From contig SAAR01000015.1 of assembly GCA_009916335.1 (NCBI GenBank), positions 1 to 24,485 of the forward strand: DNA of 24,485 nt, in the 5' to 3' direction. Positions 6,702 to 13,374 of the stretch are shown piece after piece; the stretch's first letter is position 1, and each line of letters begins with the position of its first letter. The notes under the pieces were generated by a model that worked only from the letters and a program-made list of their open reading frames with translations, searched no databases and was not told where the DNA came from. This DNA comes from Erysipelotrichia bacterium (GTDB lineage Bacteria; Bacillota_I; Bacilli_A; Erysipelotrichales; Erysipelotrichaceae). Position numbers and translations under genes: made by a program.

Positions 6702-7667
6702 ATGGATAACAAAAGTGTGGTTTTGGCCTTAACATCTAGTGTAGAATTGGCAAAAGAAATGTGTGATTACGCAGGAGTAAGATTAGGAAATTGTGATGTA
6801 AAACATTTTGCAGATGGAGAAATTATTGTTGAGCTTAATGAAAGTGTACGAGGGAAGAATGTATATTTAGTACAATCTACATGTAGTCCAGTTTCAAGCA
6901 ATATTATGGAATTATTAATTGCGATTGATGCTTGTAAACGTGCGAGTGCGAAAAGTATTGCAGTTGTCGTTCCTTACTATGGATATGCAAGACAAGATCG
7001 TAAAGCAAAACCAAGACAGCCAATTACATCTAAATTAGTGGCTGATTTACTTGAAAAAGCAGGGGCAAATCGTATTGTTACTTGTGAACTTCATGCAACA
7101 CAGATTCAAGGGTTCTTTAACATTCCTGCTGATGACATTAGTGCTATTTGTATTATTGGTAAGTATTTAAGTGAAAAAGGTTTGAAGGAAGAAGATATTG
7201 TCGTTGTATCACCAGATCATGGGGGAACAACTCGTGCTAGAAAACTAGCTGAATTATTACACGCACCATTAGCAATTATTGATAAGCGTCGTCCAAAACC
7301 AAACGTTGCAGAAGCCATGAATTTAATTGGTGATGTAGAAGGTAAAAAAGCGATTATCATTGATGATATTGTAGATACTGCTGGTACTTTAATGGCTGGT
7401 ATTGATATGTTGTATGATAAAGGTGCCACAGAAGTATATACTGCTTGTGTACATGGTGTCTTATCTGGTCCTGCGATTGAAAGAATTAAAAACAGTAAGA
7501 TTGTTGAATTTATCTGTACAAATACTATTGATCAAAGTGAAAAGGTAAAACAACTTGATAAAATGACCGTTTTAAGTGTAGCTGAAGTATTATCAGCTGT
7601 ATTAAATCAGATTGAAGACGGTAAATCTTTAAGTGAAGTTATTCAGCGTTTCAACGCTAGTATTTAA
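6702..7667 (+). CDS. prs: Ribose-phosphate pyrophosphokinase (PRPP synthetase)
   Basis: Makes PRPP from ribose-5-phosphate and ATP, feeding purine, pyrimidine, His and Trp synthesis. From ATG 6702 it has 321 residues, the usual size. Motifs: FADGEI near 36-41, YYGYARQDRK about 92-101 (ATP loop), ELHATQIQGFF with H131, SPDHGG at 170-175, KRRPK at 195-199 and the PRPP loop DDIVDTAGT at 221-229. The ATG at 6702 is preferred to upstream starts because AAGGAG (6684-6689) sits on the stop codon of the preceding gene, 12 bases before it. It is cotranscribed with the GlmU half and closed by a terminator. Confidence 0.95.
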   Translation: MDNKSVVLALTSSVELAKEMCDYAGVRLGNCDVKHFADGEIIVELNESVRGKNVYLVQSTCSPVSSNIMELLIAIDACKRASAKSIAVVVPYYGYARQDRKAKPRQPITSKLVADLLEKAGANRIVTCELHATQIQGFFNIPADDISAICIIGKYLSEKGLKEEDIVVVSPDHGGTTRARKLAELLHAPLAIIDKRRPKPNVAEAMNLIGDVEGKKAIIIDDIVDTAGTLMAGIDMLYDKGATEVYTACVHGVLSGPAIERIKNSKIVEFICTNTIDQSEKVKQLDKMTVLSVAEVLSAVLNQIEDGKSLSEVIQRFNASI

Positions 7668-7676
7668 TTATCATAT

Positions 7677-7710
7677 AAACACTCATTGCAATTCTTGCTT
7701 TGAGTGTTTT
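7677..7710 (+). terminator. Intrinsic terminator after prs
   Basis: AAACACTCA (7677-7685) and TGAGTGTTT (7701-7709) form a 9-bp stem, with a T-rich run on the 3' side. Confidence 0.8.
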
Positions 7711-7735
7711 ATTTTGTGTGAAAACCCTTTATAAT
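7707..7735 (+). promoter_or_regulatory. Promoter of the cytidylate-kinase-like gene
   Basis: Perfect TATAAT (7730-7735) with only a weak TTTTAT (7707-7712) 17 bases upstream. The gene has a strong GAGGAGG before ATG 7768. Confidence 0.5.
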
Positions 7736-7767
7736 GTAAATAAGGATAAATACGAGGAGGGATTGCA

Positions 7768-8397
7768 ATGTCTGATAAGATTGTGATTACCATTAGTAGA
7801 GAATATGGCAGTGGTGGTAGAGAAGTAGGAAGATTACTGGCTAAAAAGTTACAGATTCCTTTTTATGATAAGGAATTATTAGCGTATTTAGCTAAAAATA
7901 GTGAGATTGATACAGAACTGTTTAAACAGATTGATGATAAGATTGGTTTTGCTAATTTCTATTTTGATGATGTTTCTGAATTTAAAGTAGGTTCTGCTAG
8001 TTTGCGTGCCTTAAATGCTTTAAGTGTGGTACAGCGAATCCAAAATGTACAGGAAAAATTGATTCAACAATTAGCACAACAATCTTGTGTACTTGTCGGT
8101 CGCTGTTCAGACTATATCTTAAAAGATGATCCAGATGTCATTAGTGTTTTTATTCGTGCTAATTTAATGGAAAAGAAAAAAAGAGCAGTGAACGAGTATG
8201 GAGAACAAGTAGATAATATTAATGAATATCTAATGAAGATGGATATGAAACGTGCGAATTACTATCATTTCTTTACGGATCGTATTTGGGGAAAAGCAAA
8301 TAATTATGATATGGTTATTTCTACTAGTCGTTTAAGTTTAGAGAATACAGCTGAGCTAATCGCTACTTTGGTTTCTTTAAAGCAAAAGCAAAAATAA
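7768..8397 (+). CDS. Cytidylate kinase-like family protein
   Basis: A 209-residue P-loop protein of the cytidylate-kinase-like family (distinct from Cmk of the cmk-rpsA type). The nucleotide loop is SREYGSGGREVG at 10-21, followed by the KKL..PFYDKELL signature typical of this family. A second motif, VLVGRCSDYIL (about 109-119), precedes a predicted lid region rich in Lys/Arg (KKKRAVNEYG), and the conserved YYHFFTDRIWG stretch is near 165-175. The substrate of this family is not well established, so phosphorylation of CMP should not be assumed. It has its own promoter and ribosome site and ends at the base of a large hairpin. Confidence 0.82.
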   Translation: MSDKIVITISREYGSGGREVGRLLAKKLQIPFYDKELLAYLAKNSEIDTELFKQIDDKIGFANFYFDDVSEFKVGSASLRALNALSVVQRIQNVQEKLIQQLAQQSCVLVGRCSDYILKDDPDVISVFIRANLMEKKKRAVNEYGEQVDNINEYLMKMDMKRANYYHFFTDRIWGKANNYDMVISTSRLSLENTAELIATLVSLKQKQK

Positions 8398-8486
8398 AAC
8401 AAGGAGTATTGATAGGACATAGAATAGAAAAATCGTGTTTATACACGTTAATCTATTTGCATGTCCTTTTGTTTTACTCCTTGTTT
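8397..8486. terminator. Long interrupted hairpin between convergent genes
   Basis: Four nested stems in register: AAACAAGGAGTA (8397-8408) with TACTCCTTGTTT (8475-8486); GGACAT (8415-8420) with ATGTCC (8461-8466); AATAG (8423-8427) with CTATT (8453-8457); CGTGT (8434-8438) with ACACG (8443-8447), closed by a TTAT loop. It probably ends transcription from both convergent genes, though the T runs are poor for the forward strand. A small RNA or mobile miniature element is the alternative. Confidence 0.6.
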
Positions 8487-8511
8487 GTTTGTAATCTTCT
8501 TTGTGAGTTGT

Positions 8512-9102
8512 TTATTTTTTTAATATTGGGCTTACTTTTTTATAAGTTAACATAACAATCAATGATGTTAGAATTCCTTTCAATAAGTTGAAAGGGACAA
8601 CAGCAATGATAATTAAAGTAAATAAATTGGTAATATGGCTGTTTGCAGCTGTACCAATTTGAATTAATGTGTCCATTGGTAAATTCATAAAATATGCATA
8701 GGCAGGTAATAAGACAAAATAATTAAGAATGGCTGCACATATACATAAAATAATGGTAGAGATTACCATACCATATAAGGCATCTTTTTTTGTTTTATGC
8801 TTACGATAATAAAAGGTAGCAGGTAAAACAAAGGATAATCCCATTAAAAAGTTTGCGAATTCACCAACGCCCATGGTTGTAGAACCGTTCAATAATAAAT
8901 TAAGGATAATCTTTATTGCTTCGCTGATAAAAGCAGCGAGTGGTCCTAATGCAAATCCTGTTAAAAGGATAATGACTTCACTGAAATCTAGTTCATAAAA
9001 AGGTGGCACTAAAGGTATTGCAAATTCTAATAACATGACAATGGCAGCTAATGCTCCCATCATTGCACATTTACAGAGTAACTGTACTTTTGAATTTTTC
9101 AT
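8512..9102 (-). CDS. ribU: Riboflavin ECF transporter S component
   Basis: Membrane substrate-binding subunit that captures riboflavin and works with a shared EcfA-EcfA'-EcfT module. The 196 residues show five to six hydrophobic segments, with the family's early ALAAIVMLLEFAIPLVPPFYELDFSEV region (Leu-Asp-Phe-Ser-Glu) followed by GFALGPLAAF. No ATPase gene is nearby, as usual for group II ECF systems. The start at 9102 follows AGAGGG. Upstream in-frame TTG codons overlap the riboswitch terminator and are rejected. An FMN riboswitch directly upstream supports the flavin substrate strongly. Confidence 0.92.
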   Translation of the reverse strand: MKNSKVQLLCKCAMMGALAAIVMLLEFAIPLVPPFYELDFSEVIILLTGFALGPLAAFISEAIKIILNLLLNGSTTMGVGEFANFLMGLSFVLPATFYYRKHKTKKDALYGMVISTIILCICAAILNYFVLLPAYAYFMNLPMDTLIQIGTAANSHITNLFTLIIIAVVPFNLLKGILTSLIVMLTYKKVSPILKK

Positions 9103-9120
9103 TTCTTCCCTCTTTTCTAA

Positions 9121-9150
9121 TAAAAAAACCCTAAGCGATAAACTCAGGGT
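9121..9150 (-). terminator. Riboswitch-controlled terminator of ribU
   Basis: Read on the reverse strand, ACCCTGAG (9150-9143) pairs with CTTAGGGT (9135-9128, one G-T pair), followed by seven T's. It lies between the FMN aptamer and the ribU ribosome site, so it is the likely expression platform. Confidence 0.8.
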
Positions 9151-9170
9151 AGACAAACAAAAAAGTTGTT

Positions 9171-9276
9171 TCTTCTTTCATCCAGACTTTAACTGTCGCC
9201 ACTGGAATTGCACCAGTTCAACCTTGCGGCTCGTGGGGTTTACCACCGGTGAGGAATTACACCTCGCCCTGAAGAT
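9171..9276 (-). ncRNA. FMN riboswitch (RFN element)
   Basis: The reverse strand carries the conserved RFN core: TCTTCAGGGCGAGGTG, then ACCGGTGGTAAACCCC-ACGAGCC, then GGTGCAATTCCAG and ACAGTTAAAGTCTGGATG, closed by P1 TCTTC (9276-9272) with GAAGA (9175-9171). FMN binding should favour the downstream terminator and shut off riboflavin uptake. Confidence 0.97.
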
Positions 9277-9285
9277 TACTTTCTT

Positions 9286-9313
9286 ATTATATGCTAAATT
9301 TCATAAATTGCAA
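9286..9313 (-). promoter_or_regulatory. Promoter of the FMN riboswitch-ribU transcript
   Basis: On the reverse strand, TTGCAA (9313-9308), 16 bases, TATAAT (9291-9286), ending about ten bases before the aptamer. Confidence 0.75.
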
Positions 9314-9345
9314 GCATTACAGCAAATAGGAAATCGCTTGTGCCA

Positions 9346-9375
9346 TTGAAATGACATCTAAAAGAAGTTATAATG
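9346..9375 (+). promoter_or_regulatory. Promoter of the membrane-protein gene
   Basis: TTGAAA (9346-9351), 18 bases, TATAAT (9370-9375), followed by TGAGGAG (9387-9393) and in-frame ATGs at 9394 and 9403. This fixes where translation of the downstream gene was meant to begin, well before its surviving long frame. Confidence 0.7.
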
Positions 9376-9393
9376 TATCGTAATGTGAGGAGA

Positions 9394-9554
9394 TGAAGAG
9401 TATGGAAACAAAGAGTTTAAATATTGTAAATTTATTTGTTATGGGTACGGTCTTTGTTGTCCTTGGTATTTTTGTGTTAAATACAAGAACACTCCTCTTT
9501 GATGCCATTGTTTTTATTTTTGGTATCGTTTTTTTTGGTTACAGGACTTTCTAA
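9394..9554 (+). pseudogene. Displaced 5' part of the membrane-protein gene
   Basis: The promoter and ribosome site lead to ATG 9394/9403, but that frame stops at TAA 9427. A second frame (for example from ATG 9441, no ribosome site) encodes MGTVFVVLGIFVLN..., then AIVFIFGIVFF, two good membrane helices in the DUF308/HdeD style, and then stops at TAA 9552. The long frame that continues the protein joins at the run of eight T's (9529-9536). One base fewer there would read GIVFLVTGLSKIAQ across the join, and one base more before 9441 would join the start. So this stretch looks like the true N-terminus, broken by two small indels. Confidence 0.55.
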
Positions 9555-10677
9555 AATTGCACAGTTGCTTTTTAATAAAAAACAAAGTAAACAAAAAGGA
9601 ATTACTATTACTAATGCATTAGTTAACTTTATTACAGGATTTATCATTTTACTGTTTCCTAAAATGTCGATTAGTCTTTTTGCATATTGCTTTGGTATAT
9701 ATGTATTAGCGTTATCGTTCACACATGGTGCGAATTACTTGATTCTAAGAAAGAATAAGGTAAAAGGAAGATGGATTGAATTATTTGTGTTTTTATTTTA
9801 TTTAGCATTTGCTATTTTTTTAGGGTTTATTCCTTATTTGCATATTAATGTGATTATGAATGTCATTGCGACATATTTTATTTTGTATGGGATTTTTTAT
9901 TATAAAGATTTAATTGTGGAAATGACTCCGATGAAACAAAAGGATCATATTAAACGGCATATTCGTATTTCATTACCAGTCTTTTTACAAGCACTTTTAC
10001 CTAAGTTTGTCCTTGATGAAGTGAATGAATTTTTAATTCCTAGTGATCAAAAAGAAATTGATGCAAGAAGTGATTTTTCACAATACAAAGTAGCAGAACG
10101 TGCAGATGTGGAAATTTACATTCATGCTAGTAATAAGGGTTTTGGCAAAGTAGGACATGTAGATATTTGCATTGATAATCAATTCTTATCCTATGGGAAT
10201 TATGATAGTGAAAGTGTTCGTTTTAATGAGTTGATTGGTGATGGGGTATTAATTAATGCGTATAAAGAAGAATATATCCCCTTTGTGATTAAGGATAGTG
10301 AAAAAACATTATTTTGTTTTGGCCTAAAATTGAATGCATTGCAAAAAGAAAGAGTACAAAAGCAATTAAGTGAAATCAAAAAGTTATTATATCCTTGGCA
10401 AGTACCTACTTATAAGGGGAAGGATTTACCTTATGCAGCTCGCTTGTTGCAAGAGTGTCCAGATACAGCATTTTATAAGTTTAAGAAAGGTCGCTTTAAA
10501 ACGTATTTTGTCGCAACGACAAATTGTGTACAGTTAGCAGATTATATTGTTGGTAGTGCAGGACTGGATATTTTAAATATGAATGGAATTGTTACACCAG
10601 GAGCATATTATGAATATTTAGAGCGTCAATTTGCATTAAATAATCAAATGGTAATTTATAAAAAGATATACAATTAA
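9499..10677 (+). CDS. DUF308-like membrane protein with permuted papain-like C-terminal domain (5' end frameshifted)
   Basis: The surviving frame encodes 392 residues from a TTG (or 389 from ATG 9508 is not in phase with a ribosome site; no start here has one). Residues about 35-135 hold four hydrophobic helices in the HdeD/DUF308 pattern (ITGFIILLFP, then FGIYVLALS). Residues about 200-375 are soluble and resemble circularly permuted NlpC/P60 or papain-like hydrolases: GHVDICIDNQFLSYG with His220, then TTNCVQLADYI with Cys343, the His-before-Cys order of permuted enzymes. A peptidase, amidase or acyltransferase activity is inference. The natural start probably lies at 9394-9403, and the first helices are displaced into another frame. 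The gene has its own promoter, and a new promoter follows. Confidence 0.6.
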   Translation: MMPLFLFLVSFFLVTGLSKIAQLLFNKKQSKQKGITITNALVNFITGFIILLFPKMSISLFAYCFGIYVLALSFTHGANYLILRKNKVKGRWIELFVFLFYLAFAIFLGFIPYLHINVIMNVIATYFILYGIFYYKDLIVEMTPMKQKDHIKRHIRISLPVFLQALLPKFVLDEVNEFLIPSDQKEIDARSDFSQYKVAERADVEIYIHASNKGFGKVGHVDICIDNQFLSYGNYDSESVRFNELIGDGVLINAYKEEYIPFVIKDSEKTLFCFGLKLNALQKERVQKQLSEIKKLLYPWQVPTYKGKDLPYAARLLQECPDTAFYKFKKGRFKTYFVATTNCVQLADYIVGSAGLDILNMNGIVTPGAYYEYLERQFALNNQMVIYKKIYN

Positions 10678-10688
10678 TAAAAAAATAG

Positions 10689-10697
10689 TGCTATAAT
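10689..10697 (+). promoter_or_regulatory. Extended -10 promoter of the Cache-GGDEF gene
   Basis: TGC-TATAAT (TATAAT at 10692-10697), with no clear -35, 23 bases before ATG 10721. The ribosome site is a weak AGGG. Confidence 0.5.
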
Positions 10698-10720
10698 TTG
10701 AATAGATTAGGGATATAAGT

Positions 10721-12247
10721 ATGGATAAAATTTGGAATGAATCATCTAAAATGAATCGTTTTATGGTGATGGGGGTTATTATTAGTCTCATTCTTTTTAG
10801 TGCGACTTTTTATTTTTATAATGAAGTGTCTGTTTCTCGTGATAGTGATGCAAAAGCTCGTGTAGAAGAAGTTAGTAAACAATATCAAAGTAGTGTAATC
10901 AATCAGATTAATGGGGATATTTCAACACTTGTAGGCGTTGCTTCTGTGATTACACCAAGTGATTTACAAAATGAAAATGTTTTATTAGATTACTTTCAAG
11001 ATGTAGTTCATCAAAATGGCTTTTTGCGAATGTCTTTTACAAGAATGGATGGCTATGCTTTTATGGTTGATCAAGAGGGGCATAAATCTTACAATATCGA
11101 TCTTAGAGAACGTGAAGATATTCAACAAGCGTTGGCAGGAGAAGTGAATTTATCGGCAGCGATTAAGGATAATGTAACCAGTGAATATATTAATACCTAT
11201 GCTGTTCCTATTTATCAAGATGGACAAAGAGTAGGTGCCATAACGGCTGTCCATAAAGCAGAGCGTTTTTATGACTTGTTGATGAGCGAAATCTTTGGTG
11301 GTGCTGGAGAAACGATTTTGATAGATCGTAATGGGAGTGTAGTTGTACAAGTAAGTGATGAAGAAACTTCGGTTTTAAGACTAAAAGAAAGAATGGATAA
11401 TCAAAAAGAGCTTAAGGCTTTGTTAGAGAGTGTTAAACAACAGAAAACAGATGTTTTTAATGTGTTGATTGATGGTAAGGATTATCTTATATCGAGTGTC
11501 CCTTTAGGAATGAATGATTGGTCGATTGTAACCCTTGTACCTGAAGATTATTTTGTGTCTGGCTATGAACGATTGGTTGCTATTTTTACGCTGGTTTCTT
11601 TTGTAATTATTGTTATTTTTATCGTTTTGTTTTTATTGCTTAAGAAGACGATGAAAACAAGTCGAGAATCGATTGTTAAATTAGCATATCACGATTCTTT
11701 GACAGGTATGTATAATCGTAATCGTTTTATGGATATTGTAAGTGAAAAAATAGTACGAGGACATGCATTTGTTTTTGTGTTGCTGGATATTGCTCATTTT
11801 AAATTTATTAATGAAACATATGGGTATGAAGGTGGTAATGGCTTGTTGCGTCATATTGCACATGTATTAGCAATGCATACACTGAAAGAGGAAGTGTGTT
11901 TTCGTGATAGTGCAGATTGTTTTGGTATGTTGCTTCATTTTAAAGGGAAACAGGAACTAGAAAAACGATTGGATAACATTACTCGAGAAATTGCACAATA
12001 CAGTTTAGATAGTAACGAAAACTATAATATTGTCTGCAATTGTGGAATTAAGATTGTCGATAGTAATTTAAAAAATGGCTATGACATTGATATGATTTTT
12101 GATCGTGCGACCTTAGCGTTAGAAGAAGCAAAAGGGTATCATAAAAATACATATGTCTATTTTGAGGAAAGAATGGAAGAACGCTCACATAAGCGTTTTA
12201 AAATTGAAAACAATATGCGTAGTGCGTTAGAAAATCATGAATTTTAA
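10721..12247 (+). CDS. Cache-sensor protein with degenerate GGDEF domain (ends at in-frame stop before EAL)
   Basis: The 508 residues have a membrane helix at about 14-33, an extracellular Cache (PDC-like) sensor at about 35-283 with the YAVPIYQDGQRVGAI and GETILIDRNGSVV strands, a second helix at about 285-308, and a GGDEF domain at about 318-490. The GGDEF signature is SADCF (397-401), and neighbouring motifs are weakened (DIAHFKFINETYG), so cyclic-di-GMP synthesis is unlikely. The frame stops at TAA 12245-12247 exactly at the junction to an EAL domain that continues in the same frame. Removing that one codon gives a normal ...ALENHEF-x-MYLQPK join. The upstream part may therefore act as a sensor lacking its output, unless readthrough or reinitiation occurs. 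Confidence 0.8.
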   Translation: MDKIWNESSKMNRFMVMGVIISLILFSATFYFYNEVSVSRDSDAKARVEEVSKQYQSSVINQINGDISTLVGVASVITPSDLQNENVLLDYFQDVVHQNGFLRMSFTRMDGYAFMVDQEGHKSYNIDLREREDIQQALAGEVNLSAAIKDNVTSEYINTYAVPIYQDGQRVGAITAVHKAERFYDLLMSEIFGGAGETILIDRNGSVVVQVSDEETSVLRLKERMDNQKELKALLESVKQQKTDVFNVLIDGKDYLISSVPLGMNDWSIVTLVPEDYFVSGYERLVAIFTLVSFVIIVIFIVLFLLLKKTMKTSRESIVKLAYHDSLTGMYNRNRFMDIVSEKIVRGHAFVFVLLDIAHFKFINETYGYEGGNGLLRHIAHVLAMHTLKEEVCFRDSADCFGMLLHFKGKQELEKRLDNITREIAQYSLDSNENYNIVCNCGIKIVDSNLKNGYDIDMIFDRATLALEEAKGYHKNTYVYFEERMEERSHKRFKIENNMRSALENHEF

Positions 12248-12973
12248 ATGTATTTACAACCTAAAATTAGCATTGAAAGTGGAAAAGTAATTGGTGCAGA
12301 AGCATTAGCAAGATGGGTTGTAGATGGCGAAGTACAATATTATCCTGATGAATTTATTCCTATTTTTGAAAATAACGGATTTATTTGTGAGTTAGATTTA
12401 TATATGCTAGAAGAAGTTTGTATTTGTTTAAAAACAGGGATTGAAAAAGGGTTGGATATGATTCCTATTTCTATCAATCAATCGAAAGTGTTATTCTATC
12501 GTACGAATTATTTAGATTCTTTGAAAGAAATTCTTAATTGTTATAAAGTGGATCCATCGCTCATTATTATTGAAGTAACAGAAACGGTTACGATGGAAAA
12601 TATGAGTGGGGTGAAAGATATTATTAAAGGTTTACATGACTTAGGTTTTAAGGTTTCAATGGACGACTTTGGTAGTGGATACTCCTCTTTGAATGTTTTA
12701 CAAAAATTAGATATTGATGAGTTAAAGCTAGATCGTGTGTTCTTAATGAATAGTGAATATACATTTAAACAGCGAAAAGTGATAGAAAGTATTGTTCGCT
12801 TAGCGAAAGAATTAAATATATCCACCGTATCAGAAGGTGTAGAAACAAAAGAACAACTTGCTTTTTTAAAGGCGATTTCTTGTGATATAGCACAAGGGTA
12901 TTACTACTCTAAACCAGTCTTTTATCGTGTGTTGATAGATGAAATCTATACAGAGGATAAATGGAAACATTAG
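12248..12973 (+). CDS. EAL-domain cyclic-di-GMP phosphodiesterase (split from upstream sensor)
   Basis: The 241 residues are a complete EAL domain starting directly after the TAA, in the same frame as the Cache-GGDEF part. The residues expected of an active enzyme are present: YLQPK at 2-6, the EAL motif E18-A19-L20 followed by ARW, SINQSK, the EVTETV glutamate, MDDFGSGYSSL, KLDRVF, SEGVE and AQGYYYSKP. It should hydrolyse cyclic-di-GMP. There is no ribosome site before its ATG; the TAA-ATG junction would allow termination-reinitiation. A terminator overlaps its stop codon. Confidence 0.85.
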   Translation: MYLQPKISIESGKVIGAEALARWVVDGEVQYYPDEFIPIFENNGFICELDLYMLEEVCICLKTGIEKGLDMIPISINQSKVLFYRTNYLDSLKEILNCYKVDPSLIIIEVTETVTMENMSGVKDIIKGLHDLGFKVSMDDFGSGYSSLNVLQKLDIDELKLDRVFLMNSEYTFKQRKVIESIVRLAKELNISTVSEGVETKEQLAFLKAISCDIAQGYYYSKPVFYRVLIDEIYTEDKWKH

Positions 12974-12994
12974 GCTAATTTTGTTAGCCTTTTT
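12972..12994 (+). terminator. Intrinsic terminator after the EAL gene
   Basis: AGGCTAA (12972-12978) pairs with TTAGCCT (12984-12990) around a five-base loop, then T's to 12994. The left arm includes the last bases of the stop codon. Confidence 0.85.
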
Positions 12995-13078
12995 GTTTGT
13001 TATAGGAAGATTGGGAATAATATTCTTTAAAATAAAGGAAAGTGAGGATTTTATTCGTTAATTCTTTTGTGAAAATGA

Positions 13079-13107
13079 TTGAAAAAAGTGTCGTTTTCTT
13101 GTATTAT
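13079..13107 (+). promoter_or_regulatory. Promoter of the purine operon
   Basis: TTGAAA (13079-13084), 17 bases, TATTAT (13102-13107); the transcript would begin just before the riboswitch. An 11-bp palindrome, GAATA-A-TATTC (13015-13025), lies upstream. No PurR box was found in 12995-13110. Confidence 0.65.
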
Positions 13108-13124
13108 ATTCATGTATTAAAAAG

Positions 13125-13194
13125 CGTTTGTATAATCGTCAGAAGATGGCTGGCAAGTTTCTACCCGACACCTAGATTTGTTGGACTACAAACG
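13125..13194 (+). ncRNA. Purine riboswitch, guanine type
   Basis: P1 is CGTTTGTA (13125-13132) with TACAAACG (13187-13194). Inside are the conserved TATAAT, a P2 of GTCAG with CTGGC, loop AAGATGG, the invariant AAGTTTCTACC junction, a P3 of CGACA with TGTTG, and GACTA. The C in GACTA corresponds to the base that selects guanine/hypoxanthine over adenine (U). It controls the pur operon, as expected. The expression platform downstream is not a standard one. Confidence 0.93.
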
Positions 13195-13258
13195 AACTTA
13201 TCTTCATATTGTTATGAAAGTATATGACGCTTTTTTTATTTTGTGGGAGGATAAGTTG

Positions 13259-13321
13259 ATGAGCGTAAACAAAGTAAAACATCATTCTACAAAGATACAG
13301 CAAATTTTATTAACTGCGTAG
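13259..13321 (+). CDS. Possible 20-residue leader peptide of the purine operon
   Basis: An ATG at 13259 has an excellent ribosome site (GGGAGG, 13245-13250, 8 bases upstream) and opens a 20-codon frame beginning MSVNKVKHH and ending ILLTA. The TAG stop (13319-13321) lies inside the left arm of the hairpin at 13316-13348. The composition is not dominated by one amino acid. A ribosome stopping there would cover the hairpin arm, so translation could control readthrough into purE. The peptide is unlike anything I recognise, and a chance frame is possible. Confidence 0.45.
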   Translation: MSVNKVKHHSTKIQQILLTA

Positions 13322-13360
13322 TGGGGCACGAGTGCATTTTCACTACGCTGTTTTAATTTT
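13316..13360 (+). terminator. Hairpin with T-rich tail before purE (possible attenuator)
   Basis: GCGTAGTG (13316-13323) pairs with CACTACGC (13341-13348), with an inner GCA-CGAG-TGC, followed by TGTTTTAATTTT. It lies after the guanine riboswitch and just before the purE ribosome site AGGAGGAG, so it can only be a conditional terminator or a translation-control stem. Confidence 0.6.
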
Positions 13361-13374
13361 AGGAGGAGAAAAAA

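Noticed and set aside
9102..9156. Upstream TTG start for ribU
   Set aside because: It lies over the riboswitch terminator; ATG at 9102 has the ribosome site.
9035..9349. Forward 104-codon ORF
   Set aside because: It is antisense to ribU and its FMN riboswitch; the codons only reflect the conserved RNA.
13030..13075. PurR box upstream of the pur operon
   Set aside because: TTCGTTAATT-like sequence lacks the CCGAAC core and a paired second box.
13042..13227. Forward 61-codon ORF
   Set aside because: It runs through the guanine riboswitch aptamer and has no ribosome site.
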